Shown in pieces: positions 44,882 to 52,698 of a stretch of 64,000 nt of DNA. How positions within the stretch are numbered: the first letter of the stretch is position 1; the number at the start of each line of letters is the position of its first letter. The notes under the pieces are model-generated. The model did no database searches. It saw only the letters and a program-made list of their open reading frames with translations, and was not told the DNA's origin. Source of the stretch: Winogradskyella jejuensis (GTDB taxonomy: Bacteria > Bacteroidota > Bacteroidia > Flavobacteriales > Flavobacteriaceae); assembly GCF_900129745.1 (NCBI RefSeq), contig NZ_FQWS01000001.1, forward strand, positions 1,116,001 through 1,180,000, read 5' to 3'. Position numbers and translations under genes: made by a program.

Positions 44882-46147
44882 TTGGTAAAGAACGACCCAT
44901 ATGCAGCATTACGCTTCAGAGAATTCAATATTTTTCTTTTACTTCGTTTTGCACTCGTCTTTGGTTGGTCTATGCAGTTTGTGGTGATTGAGTGGCAAGT
45001 CTATTCTATGACAAATGATGAACTAAGTCTTGGGATTATTGGCTTATGTGAATTTCTCCCTGCTTTTCTACTAGCACCTTTTGCTGGACATATAGTCGAT
45101 AAAAAAGAAAAGCGAAACCTGTTTATGTTGTGTATCGCCTTATTTTCTTTAATTAGCTTTGGTCTGTTTTGGTTGACTTCGGACGCCATAGAATCTACAT
45201 GGCGCACAAATACTGTGTTGTACGGTATTTATAGTTTAGTGTTTTTTGGAGGCGTGTTACGTGCCTTTTTTGGCCCAACCATTTTTTCTCTTATAGCTTT
45301 AATTGTTCCTAAAAGAGCGTACCCAAATGCAGCAACCTGGAGCAGTAGTACTTGGAAAGGTGCTAATGTCTTTGGTGCTTTATTTGGTGGATTTTTAATC
45401 GCTTGGATAGGTGTACACTATACGCTAGGGATTATTTTTTTATTAGTTATGATAGCATTAGTGCTGGTATTTCAAATTAATAAAAAGCCAATTTTAAATA
45501 AGGTGACTAACGAATCTGTAAAAGAGAGTTTGGAAAAAGGTATCCGCTTTGTGTTTAACGACAAAGTTATTCTAGGTGCTTTAACCTTAGATATGATTGC
45601 GGTTTTATTTGGAGGTGCCGTCGCCATTTTTGCTGTATTTGCTAAGGATATTTTAGATGCTGGACCAAAAGGTTTCGGACTTTTAAATGCGGCGCTATCT
45701 TCTGGCAGCATTATTACTATGTTGGCGACAACCTATATACCTATTACAAAAAACACAGGAAAGAAACTTTTGGTTTCTGTATTTGGGTTTGGCGTCTGCA
45801 TGATAATATTTGGCGCTTCAAAATTAATGTGGTTAAGTGTTTTGGCACTATTCTTTTCTGGTGTTTTTGATGGAATTTCTATGGTGGTACGCCAAACCAT
45901 TCTTCAGTTAAAAACTCCGGATGACATGCGTGGTCGGGTTGGTGCTGTAAACTCTATGTTTGTAGGCTCTTCTAACGAACTTGGCGCATTAGAAAGCGGT
46001 ATCGCAGCTAAGTTATTTGGAGCGCCCTTAGCAGTAATGTTAGGTGGTACAATAACACTAATTACCGTAGCTGTAATGGGTCTAAAAAATAAGCCTTTAC
46101 GAAACCTAGACTTAACTGGGGATATCGAGGAACACGAAAAAGAATAA
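44882..46147 (+). CDS. MFS transporter, EntS-like
   Basis: The 421-residue protein has 12 predicted helices in two six-helix halves. The start is TTG at 44882, 3 nt after the recJ stop, which gives the family-like opening MVKNDPYAALRFREFNIFLL. The intracellular loop VDKKEKRNLFM is a motif-A-like DxxxxR segment. MFS proteins in this group resemble the EntS/Bcr-type exporters; the substrate is unknown. Its 3' end is followed by a hairpin that primarily terminates the convergent T9SS gene. Confidence 0.9.
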   Translation: MVKNDPYAALRFREFNIFLLLRFALVFGWSMQFVVIEWQVYSMTNDELSLGIIGLCEFLPAFLLAPFAGHIVDKKEKRNLFMLCIALFSLISFGLFWLTSDAIESTWRTNTVLYGIYSLVFFGGVLRAFFGPTIFSLIALIVPKRAYPNAATWSSSTWKGANVFGALFGGFLIAWIGVHYTLGIIFLLVMIALVLVFQINKKPILNKVTNESVKESLEKGIRFVFNDKVILGALTLDMIAVLFGGAVAIFAVFAKDILDAGPKGFGLLNAALSSGSIITMLATTYIPITKNTGKKLLVSVFGFGVCMIIFGASKLMWLSVLALFFSGVFDGISMVVRQTILQLKTPDDMRGRVGAVNSMFVGSSNELGALESGIAAKLFGAPLAVMLGGTITLITVAVMGLKNKPLRNLDLTGDIEEHEKE

Positions 46148-46171
46148 AAAAGCACAGCTTATAAACTGTGC
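46145..46171 (-). terminator. Terminator of the T9SS-tail gene
   Basis: A GCACAG/CTGTGC stem with an 8-nt loop has a strong T-run on the minus strand, 20 bp after the stop of the minus-strand gene. Confidence 0.75.
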
Positions 46172-46191
46172 CTTTAATGATTCTCAATATT

Positions 46192-47151
46192 TTATTTAAT
46201 TATTAATTTTTTTGTGATAGTGGAATTGTTTTGATTAATCTTTAAAAGATATATTCCTGCGGATAAATTTGAAATATCAAGAACAGCATCAATTTCTCTA
46301 GTTATTAATCTTTCACCTAATAAGTTGTAAAGCGTAACTTTCTTCTTTGAATCAAATCCAGATGAAATATTAACAAACTTACTTCCATTTGTTGGATTTG
46401 GAAAAACTGTTAAACTTGCAGATAATGAAAATAAATCTAGACTTAAGGTTTGAGCAAATCCGGAATTTAAATCATCAGGATAATCTGGCGAAACATTGTC
46501 ATTACCATTGTTTCCACTACCATCCTGAGTGTTCCAATTGTTAACAACATTTGTAATCTGTGAAGCAAAATCAGCTAAACTACTAAAAGTTGAAGGTCCA
46601 GTATATACACCTATATCCGCGTCAGGCGCTTGAATATCAAAGTTTATTACATAAGCTGGATTTAAACCAGTTGGCAAATCTGCAACTTCATCAGATTGAA
46701 AAAGTGATATAGGAGTTCCCAATGTTTGAGAAGCTGAACTTTGATAAATTATAATTTCTTCTCCAGATGTTGAAAGAGCAAATGAACCGCTTCCATCATA
46801 AACAACACTTCCAATATTTACTGTTGGTACGTTACACGTTGAGCTGGTAGAGCTATTTCCGTCAATACGAATGGCTGTTAAACTGGGTATTGTTTCACCT
46901 TCGGTATTAGTCCATAAAAGACCTCCTTCGGATTGTGTAGGCCATTGGCTAAATTCGTCCTCGGAAAAACGAATTTGTGTCCCAGGTAATAAATCCACAT
47001 AACTTGTGAATGTAAATCCATCACCGCAATTAGGTGCTGGTACATCAGAATCAAAATGAAAACCAATAATCATGACTTCTCCCTGATTTAATGTTGTTTG
47101 GCTAAATGTCAAAGTTGTAATTAGTAAAAATAGAAAGTAAATTTTTTTCAT
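46192..47151 (-). CDS. Secreted protein with a type IX secretion C-terminal tail
   Basis: The 319-residue protein has a signal peptide (MKKIYFLFLLITTLTFSQ, cleavage near residue 18). I start at the ATG at 47151, since the 10 codons upstream would precede the signal. The middle part (about 20-240) is a beta-rich domain with Cys pairs (NCGDGFTF and STCNVPT) that I cannot place in a named family. It is reminiscent of lamin-tail-like extracellular domains. The last 75 residues are the Por_Secre_tail/type A sorting domain (LTVFPNPTNGSKFVNIS ... GIYLLKINQNNSTITKKLIIK), so export by T9SS is predicted. It stands alone. Confidence 0.88.
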   Translation of the reverse strand: MKKIYFLFLLITTLTFSQTTLNQGEVMIIGFHFDSDVPAPNCGDGFTFTSYVDLLPGTQIRFSEDEFSQWPTQSEGGLLWTNTEGETIPSLTAIRIDGNSSTSSTCNVPTVNIGSVVYDGSGSFALSTSGEEIIIYQSSASQTLGTPISLFQSDEVADLPTGLNPAYVINFDIQAPDADIGVYTGPSTFSSLADFASQITNVVNNWNTQDGSGNNGNDNVSPDYPDDLNSGFAQTLSLDLFSLSASLTVFPNPTNGSKFVNISSGFDSKKKVTLYNLLGERLITREIDAVLDISNLSAGIYLLKINQNNSTITKKLIIK

Positions 47152-47412
47152 TTTAATTATCATTAAAAGATTAGTGTACAAATAACGATTTTTTTATTGA
47201 AAATCAACACATTAACTTAATTATTAATAATTATAATTTACATAATAACAAATTAATTGTTTTATAGAATAACTTCGCTACTAAAATGAGGATGTTTAAT
47301 TTTTTTTTATAATTCTAATTTTACTATATGTCGTTCTAACAGAGATTTTATTATAATATCTTGAAAAATTCGACATAACTGAACATACTGAGAAACATGA
47401 AAAAGATGAATA

Positions 47413-48186
47413 TTAATATTCCTTTAGTTTGAAGTCTTCGCCATCAAATTCACCATAAGTAAAATACTGAATCCAATCGCCGAGATTGATGTATTTAGAC
47501 CTTTCATTCAATTGGATTTCCAATGGCAGATGTCTATGACCAAATACAAAATAATCACGGTGTCTTTCCTGTAATTTCTTTTTGCTGTAAATAGCTAACC
47601 ACTCATTATCTTCGCCAAGAAATTTAGCATCATCGTCTCCTGAAATGAGCTTGTTCTTTACAGAAAAATATTGCGCAATACGCATCCCGATGTCTGGATG
47701 TCCCCATCTAAATAACCAATTAAAAAAGGGACTCTTAAACACTTTTTTCATGCGTTTGTAGCCTTTATCGCCAGGACCAAGACCATCACCGTGACCGATG
47801 AAAAAATCTTTATTTCCGAGTTTAAACTCATGAGGTTTATGATACACAGGAATACCGAGTTCATCTTCAAAATAGCCATTCATCCATAAGTCGTGATTAC
47901 CCACAAAATAATGGATTGGGATACCAGAATCTGCAATTTCGGCTAGCTTGCCAAGGGTTCTTGTGAAGCCCTTCGGGATAACGGTTCTGTATTCAAACCA
48001 AAAATCGAACAAATCACCAAGCAAGAATATAGCAGCAGCGTCATGCTTTACTTCATCTAACCAAGCTACAAATTTCTTTTCGCGAGGGCGAGAAGCTTCT
48101 ATAGTTGGCGCACCTAAATGGTTGTCTGAAGCAAAATAGATTTTTTTGCCAGAAGGAATTTGTATGTGTTGAATTTTATTAGTCAT
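47413..48186 (-). CDS. UDP-2,3-diacylglucosamine hydrolase (LpxH-type phosphoesterase)
   Basis: LpxH removes UMP from UDP-2,3-diacylglucosamine in lipid A synthesis. The 257-residue calcineurin-like phosphoesterase has all five metal motifs: ASDNHLG, LLGDLFDFW, VGNHDLWM, IGHGDGLGPGD and FGHRHLP. The length is close to LpxH (240), and in Bacteroidota this type is the usual LpxH. It follows queD on the same strand after 38 bp; a dispersed repeat lies between them. LpxH specificity within the family is likely but not proven by motifs. Confidence 0.85.
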   Translation of the reverse strand: MTNKIQHIQIPSGKKIYFASDNHLGAPTIEASRPREKKFVAWLDEVKHDAAAIFLLGDLFDFWFEYRTVIPKGFTRTLGKLAEIADSGIPIHYFVGNHDLWMNGYFEDELGIPVYHKPHEFKLGNKDFFIGHGDGLGPGDKGYKRMKKVFKSPFFNWLFRWGHPDIGMRIAQYFSVKNKLISGDDDAKFLGEDNEWLAIYSKKKLQERHRDYFVFGHRHLPLEIQLNERSKYINLGDWIQYFTYGEFDGEDFKLKEY

Positions 48187-48191
48187 ATTTG

Positions 48192-48217
48192 AGATGCTGA
48201 AACACGTTCAGCACGAC
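48192..48217. repeat. Dispersed inverted repeat
   Basis: GATGCTGAAACACGTTCAGC forms a short hairpin in the queD-lpxH gap, a relative of the element at 15.14 kb. Confidence 0.5.
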
Positions 48218-48224
48218 GCAAGCG

Positions 48225-48674
48225 TCAATTATCCGAGGCAAACCACTCAGCGTAACTTGTGGCTGTTTCTTGGAGTTTTAAGGAGTGTAATTTTATATTT
48301 GAAGGCAAATGTCTTTTTATCTTTTCAGCAAAGTCAATTACCATCATTTCACTAGTTGGCTGATAATCTACCAAAAGTACGTTGTGACCTCGGTCTTGCA
48401 ATTCTTTGGCCAACTCTACATGTGGTGTATTTTTGTTAAATACCGTAGCATGGTCAAAAACGTCAACGATTTCTGCTTTTACAATTTTTTTGAGGTCACC
48501 AAAATCGATAACCATCCCAAATTTTACGTTAGTGTTATCCGAAATAGGCGTACCAATTACCGTGACATCTAGTCTGTAACTATGCCCATGAACGTTTTTG
48601 CACTTACCATCATAACCGTAAAGCGCATGGCCAGTTTCAAAAGAAAATTGCTTTGTAATACGAATGTTACTCAT
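48225..48674 (-). CDS. queD: 6-carboxytetrahydropterin synthase
   Basis: QueD makes 6-carboxytetrahydropterin from 7,8-dihydroneopterin triphosphate in queuosine synthesis. The 149-residue protein has FETGHALYGYDGKCKNVHGH, with zinc His residues and the catalytic Cys in KCKNVHGHSY, the VIDFGDLKKIV segment and, near the end, the catalytic Glu of LKLQETATSYAEW. The length matches the family. Its start codon overlaps the stop of an upstream 33-codon membrane-protein gene (TAATG). Confidence 0.95.
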   Translation of the reverse strand: MSNIRITKQFSFETGHALYGYDGKCKNVHGHSYRLDVTVIGTPISDNTNVKFGMVIDFGDLKKIVKAEIVDVFDHATVFNKNTPHVELAKELQDRGHNVLLVDYQPTSEMMVIDFAEKIKRHLPSNIKLHSLKLQETATSYAEWFASDN

Positions 48675-48775
48675 TATTTACGTCCTTTTCTTTTGTTTAC
48701 AAAAAAAACGATGACCAGCACCAAACCTAGCAAAAGAAACAAGCCGTTTCCACTAAAAAAACTTAAGATATCCAT
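48674..48775 (-). CDS. Small single-helix membrane protein (33 residues)
   Basis: ATG at 48773-48775, TAA at 48674-48676. The product has a 20-residue hydrophobic helix (FLLLGLVLVIVFFV) and a basic tail (NKRKGRK), a classic small membrane protein. Its stop codon shares a base with the queD start, and a 58-codon gene ends 1 bp before its start. This tight packing supports real translation. Function unknown. Confidence 0.6.
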   Translation of the reverse strand: MDILSFFSGNGLFLLLGLVLVIVFFVNKRKGRK

Positions 48776-48952
48776 TTAATTGTCTTTTAATCTTTTCTTT
48801 CTATTTCTGTAAATGGCATATGCAATAGCTACCAACACTAAAAAAGGTAATATTGTCCCAATAAAAACACCTATGGCATAGCCGTTGTCTGGCGCCTCTT
48901 TAAGTTTTTGGTCTATATCTACACTTTGTAGTAGAAATATTAAGAAGTTCAT
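48776..48952 (-). CDS. Small membrane protein (58 residues)
   Basis: ATG at 48950-48952, TAA at 48776-48778. It starts MNFLIFLLQSVDIDQKLKEA, has one long hydrophobic helix (about 24-48, YAIGVFIGTILPFLVLVAI) and a basic tail (RNRKKRLKDN), so the C-terminus is probably cytoplasmic. It lies 25 bp after the MATE gene stop on the same strand and abuts the 33-codon gene. No family is recognised. Confidence 0.65.
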   Translation of the reverse strand: MNFLIFLLQSVDIDQKLKEAPDNGYAIGVFIGTILPFLVLVAIAYAIYRNRKKRLKDN

Positions 48953-48977
48953 TTACAGTAGTAATATGTTGCCAAAT

Positions 48978-50312
48978 TTAAGAGTTTTGGGCAAGCGGTC
49001 TAAATGTTTTCCTGAATTTTATGATTAATGGAAAACCTCTTGCAATAATCCACAGCGTAAAAGCAATAAAAATACCATGCAGCTTTAGGTCTAAACTATC
49101 TGTATAAACGATAACAGGAATAAAGACCAGTAATGTTGAAAATAAGAGCAGATTTCTAAGGTATTTCATGCGACCGAGACCTTTAAAAACGCCATCAAAT
49201 ATAAATGCTAAGGCACATAATGGCTGCATAAGAAGTATTATCCAAAATACATCGTAAAAGGCATTCAAAACTTCAGAATCGTTACTAAAAATTTGACCTA
49301 TCGGATAGTATAGTAAACCTCCAATTATAGCCATTGTTAGTCCAACTAAAATCCCATATTTAATGAGTTTATTACTCAAATCTATGAGGTTTTTATAATC
49401 TTTTGCACCCAATAATTTTCCAGATAATATATTACCCGCACTTGCATAACCATCAATTAAAAAGGCACCTAAGAACCATAGATTTATAGCAATGGTATAG
49501 GCCGCGATATAGGTTGGCCCATAAGAGGTCGCAAAACTAGTTGCAAAGTAAAGGGCAACATTTAGAGCAATTGTTCTTATAAATAGATTAAGAATCATCA
49601 ATGCAAAACGTTTTATTTCTGGATTAAAAGGAAATGTAACTAATAAAGGAATATCTGTCTTTTTCAGAATATAAAACGCGGATAATCCTGCCATAAGCAT
49701 CTGAGCGATAACACTCGCATAAGCAGCGCCTTTAATGTGCATAGCGGGAATAATTTCTTCTATACCATAGACTAAAATAAAATCGAAAACAATATTTGCT
49801 ACTGCACCAGAAATTGCAATTAACATTGGATGATAGGTGTTTTGTAACCCCCTGAACGTTCCAAAAACTGCGATTGTAAATAAGGTAAAAGGAAAACCAA
49901 AAACACGTATTTGGTAATAATCCACACTATAATCTAAAATGATATTTGAAGCATTATAAAGTTTAAATATTTGCGCCGCAAACGGGTATGTAAAGAGTAT
50001 AATGAGAAGACTTAAAGCAGTAATAAGAAAAATAGCCTGTGCGGGTAAATTTCTCACAGCTTCTACTTTACCAGCCCCTAAATATTGCGAAACGATAGAA
50101 GATATAGCACTTCGTGTTTGCCCTAAAACCCAAATAAGCATTGATAAAAATGTGGAAACCACACCTACCGCCGCTAAAGATTCAGTAGCATTTAAAGACA
50201 TATTACCTATAATGGCAGCATCTGTTAATGATAAAATGGGCTCCGATACTCCAGAAATTAATGCTGGAATAGCCAATTTATTGATGTTTTTTAAGGTAAT
50301 GGTGTTGCTCAC
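48978..50312 (-). CDS. MATE-family efflux transporter
   Basis: The 444-residue protein has 12 predicted helices in two repeats of six and the MATE-type opening LAIPALISGVSEPILSLTDAAIIG. MATE proteins expel cationic drugs or metabolites with Na+ or H+. I start at a GTG (50310-50312) that overlaps the upstream GNAT stop codon (GTGA); a TTG 18 bp further up is also in frame. The substrate cannot be told. It is coupled to the GNAT gene, and the 58-codon gene follows by 25 bp. Confidence 0.9.
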   Translation of the reverse strand: MSNTITLKNINKLAIPALISGVSEPILSLTDAAIIGNMSLNATESLAAVGVVSTFLSMLIWVLGQTRSAISSIVSQYLGAGKVEAVRNLPAQAIFLITALSLLIILFTYPFAAQIFKLYNASNIILDYSVDYYQIRVFGFPFTLFTIAVFGTFRGLQNTYHPMLIAISGAVANIVFDFILVYGIEEIIPAMHIKGAAYASVIAQMLMAGLSAFYILKKTDIPLLVTFPFNPEIKRFALMILNLFIRTIALNVALYFATSFATSYGPTYIAAYTIAINLWFLGAFLIDGYASAGNILSGKLLGAKDYKNLIDLSNKLIKYGILVGLTMAIIGGLLYYPIGQIFSNDSEVLNAFYDVFWIILLMQPLCALAFIFDGVFKGLGRMKYLRNLLLFSTLLVFIPVIVYTDSLDLKLHGIFIAFTLWIIARGFPLIIKFRKTFRPLAQNS

Positions 50313-50809
50313 AGTACTAACTCGTAACAATGAAAAGGATATTCGCTTTGTTTTGGGAAGAAAATATCACCTAATCTTCTGTAACCACGAAGTTCGTAAA
50401 ACTTTTGGTTTCTTTTGTTCTGTGAGAAGGTGTCTAATCGTATAGATGTATAGTTATTTTCTATGGCAAATCTTTCTGCAAAATCCATGAGCTTTTGGGC
50501 ATAACCTTTGCCTTGGCATTTAGGATGAATTGCTAAGCGGTGGATATATAAATTCTTATCATTTTTGGTCAGCCATTTTATGGGAATATACTCCTCATCC
50601 ATAAGGTTAGAAATGACGATTGAGCCAATTATTTCGTTATTAAATTCTAAAACATAAAGTTCTTCTCGCTTAACGTCTTTTACAAAAGCACCTTTGTTGG
50701 GATAGTGTTCATTCCATTGGTAGATACCTTTGGAAATCATATGTTTTGCGCAAGATTTAGTCATTTCTATAATGGCTGTAATATCTGTTAACTTACCTTT
50801 TCGAATCAT
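50309..50809 (-). CDS. GNAT-family N-acetyltransferase
   Basis: The 166-residue protein has the GNAT acetyl-CoA motif A: IHRLAIHPKCQGKGYAQKLM (about 94-113, with the QGKGYA pyrophosphate loop), then IENNYTSIRLDTFSQNKRNQKFYE (motif B). The substrate is unknown. It is translationally coupled to the MATE gene downstream, which may suggest modification and export of the same compound, but this is inference. It is divergent from the universal stress protein gene. Confidence 0.9.
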   Translation of the reverse strand: MIRKGKLTDITAIIEMTKSCAKHMISKGIYQWNEHYPNKGAFVKDVKREELYVLEFNNEIIGSIVISNLMDEEYIPIKWLTKNDKNLYIHRLAIHPKCQGKGYAQKLMDFAERFAIENNYTSIRLDTFSQNKRNQKFYELRGYRRLGDIFFPKQSEYPFHCYELVL

Positions 50810-50844
50810 TAATAATGTGTACTTTTGTGTTAAATTTTAGTGAG

Positions 50845-51642
50845 ATGAAAAATATTTTAGTCCCTGTTGGTTCTTCAAAAAACGCCAAAAACCACCTCCA
50901 ATATGCTGTAGATTTTGCAAAAGCTTTTGGTGCTAAAGTTTACGTGGTTCAAATATATAATGTTTATACCAAAGCAGGTACTATGATTAAAATAGACCAT
51001 ATTTTGGAACGTGAAAGTCAGGCTTTTCTTGATGAACACGTTGCGTCTGTGGATAAGAAAGGCGTTGAGGTCGTGACTAGAGTTTTCAAAGGAAATTTAG
51101 TGGATACTATTGAATTAGCATGTAAGGCGCTTGAGATAGACTTAATCCTTTTAGAGCCTAGGACAAATTCTATTAAAGAAGAAGTCTTCTTAGGTAAAAC
51201 CTCTGGTAAAATTATAAAGCAAACACAAATACCAGCCTTAATTGTACCAGAAGGCTATGTTTACAAACCAATTGTAAAAATATTAATGGCTGTAAAATCT
51301 GTAGCCATAGAGAAAAAAGATGTTTTACAACCTTTACAAGGGATTAAAGAGCAGTTTAAATCTATTGTAAACCTACTGCTTGTTAAAACTCCAGAGTATA
51401 GAGAAGGTGATTTTGAGGTCAATGACGAACTTAAAGCGCTAATAACTAATGCGGAAAATGTTGAAGCACCTACAACGTTTCAAGGTGTTTTAGAACATTA
51501 TAAAGACCATCATCCTGATTTACTATGTGTGGTTAGACGTAAGCGAGGTTTTTTTAAGAAGCTTTGGGAAAACAATACAATTCTTAAAAAAGATTTTCAT
51601 TCTACAACCATGCCTGTTTTAGTTTTGAGTGGATTAAAATAG
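50845..51642 (+). CDS. Tandem-domain universal stress protein
   Basis: The 265-residue protein has two UspA domains in a row: residues 1-140 begin MKNILVPVGSSKNAKNHLQYA and end with the IIKQTQIPALIVPEG motif, and residues 145-265 (IVKILMAVKS ... STTMPVLVLSGLK) form the second. I start at the ATG at 50845; the upstream in-frame ATG at 50815 gives an uncharacteristic extension. The canonical GxxGxxG ATP loop is only partly present (LGKTSGKIIKQ). It may act in stress or stationary-phase responses. It ends just before tRNA-Ala. Confidence 0.88.
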   Translation: MKNILVPVGSSKNAKNHLQYAVDFAKAFGAKVYVVQIYNVYTKAGTMIKIDHILERESQAFLDEHVASVDKKGVEVVTRVFKGNLVDTIELACKALEIDLILLEPRTNSIKEEVFLGKTSGKIIKQTQIPALIVPEGYVYKPIVKILMAVKSVAIEKKDVLQPLQGIKEQFKSIVNLLLVKTPEYREGDFEVNDELKALITNAENVEAPTTFQGVLEHYKDHHPDLLCVVRRKRGFFKKLWENNTILKKDFHSTTMPVLVLSGLK

Positions 51643-51647
51643 TTTTA

Positions 51648-51721
51648 GGGGATGTAGCTCAGTTGGCTAGAGCGCTTGACTGGCAGTCAAGAGGTCGGCG
51701 GTTCGAGTCCGCTCTTCTCCA
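51648..51721 (+). tRNA. tRNA-Ala (GGC)
   Basis: A full cloverleaf: acceptor GGGGATG/CTTCTCC with the G3-U70 pair that marks alanine, one T-T mismatch at 6-67, D stem GCTC/GAGC, anticodon stem CTTGA/TCAAG with loop CTGGCAG (anticodon GGC), and T arm around TTCGAGT. The discriminator is A and CCA is not encoded. Confidence 0.95.
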
Positions 51722-51730
51722 CAAATTAAG

Positions 51731-51759
51731 GCAGCTTCTTATCATTGAGGCTGCTTTTT
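51731..51759 (+). terminator. Terminator of tRNA-Ala
   Basis: GCAGC and GCTGC arms are followed by five T residues, 10 bp after the tRNA end. Confidence 0.75.
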
Positions 51760-51819
51760 GCTTTAAAAACTGCTTACTGGTCGACGAGAAGTTTATGATT
51801 AGCATAGCCGAAGTAAGTT

Positions 51820-51833
51820 CGCTCTTCTCCACA
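51820..51833 (+). repeat. Duplicated 3' end of tRNA-Ala (possible attachment-site or tRNA remnant)
   Basis: CGCTCTTCTCCACA at 51820-51833 repeats the tRNA-Ala 3' end and following bases at 51710-51723, exactly 110 bp apart. A second terminator follows at 51836. The intervening sequence does not fold as a second tRNA. Confidence 0.65.
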
Positions 51834-51835
51834 TT

Positions 51836-51860
51836 AAGACCCGTAAATTGGGTCTTTTTT
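51836..51860 (+). terminator. Terminator after the duplicated tRNA end
   Basis: AAGACCC/GGGTCTT with a 7-nt loop and a T-run lies 3 bp after the repeated tRNA end and also precedes the end of the convergent hydrolase gene. Confidence 0.75.
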
Positions 51861-52698
51861 ATTTAAGAAAGTTTATTGATGTTTCTATAACTTCTTCAAA
51901 TTCTTTTGGTAAACTATCTGACATCCATGGATGGTTTACGTTAAAAACATGATTGGCATTTTTAATTATTTCTAGTTGACTTTTTGGGTTCCAATTATGG
52001 ATACTTTCAGCTTCTTTAACAGAAATTGAAGTGTCTGCATCACCGTGAATAATGAGTTGAGGTATATCTATTTTTTGGCAAGCTTTTCTAATATCCAAAC
52101 GTTCTTTGTTTTGAATGTAATCCTCGTAAAACTGATAAAAATGAGGCATTTGTTGTTTTGTACGTCCGTTGGTAACATACTTTACGCCATCTTTTTTCCA
52201 CTGTTCTAAATTACCGATAGTAGCAGTACGATTTCCAAAATCACATACGCTAGCTAGTGTCACTAGTTTTTTAATTCTATTATCCTCAGCAGTTTTTAAG
52301 ATGGCAATTCCGCCGCCGCGACTGTGACCAACGAGGTAGATTCTCGAAGTGTCAACAAATGAATTTTCCTTAAAATGTGTAATTGCCCAATCAATTACAT
52401 CACCTAAGTCATTGAGTTCTTTAGAGTAATTATTATTCCCAAAAGCTTCTAAATCTGGAAAATCTATAGGTTGTTCAACAGTTCCTCCATTATGCGAAAA
52501 ATTGAATTTTATAAAACAGAAACCATTTTTAGCTATTCGTTTAGCCATAATATCCCAAGCGCCCCAATCTTTAAATCCCTTATAACCATGACAAAAAATA
52601 ATAACAGGTTGGTTCTTGCTTTCTGCTTCATAAAACGTATCAATGACAATTGGTTTGTTGCCCTCTCGTTGTAAAACTATGTTCTTTTCTAAGTGCAT
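51859..52698 (-). CDS. Alpha/beta hydrolase, dienelactone-hydrolase-like
   Basis: The 279-residue protein has the alpha/beta hydrolase elements: oxyanion segment IIFCHGYKGFKDWGAWD, nucleophile Ser in LVGHSRGGGIA (about residue 126), Asp in IIHGDADTSISV and His in NANHVFNVNHPW. No signal peptide or membrane segment is present. The substrate is unknown. It starts at the same base where addB stops, so the two are probably co-transcribed. Confidence 0.88.
   Translation of the reverse strand: MHLEKNIVLQREGNKPIVIDTFYEAESKNQPVIIFCHGYKGFKDWGAWDIMAKRIAKNGFCFIKFNFSHNGGTVEQPIDFPDLEAFGNNNYSKELNDLGDVIDWAITHFKENSFVDTSRIYLVGHSRGGGIAILKTAEDNRIKKLVTLASVCDFGNRTATIGNLEQWKKDGVKYVTNGRTKQQMPHFYQFYEDYIQNKERLDIRKACQKIDIPQLIIHGDADTSISVKEAESIHNWNPKSQLEIIKNANHVFNVNHPWMSDSLPKEFEEVIETSINFLK

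Noticed and set aside
51663..51866. Open frame across tRNA-Ala
   Set aside because: It overlaps the complete tRNA and two terminators and has no protein similarity.
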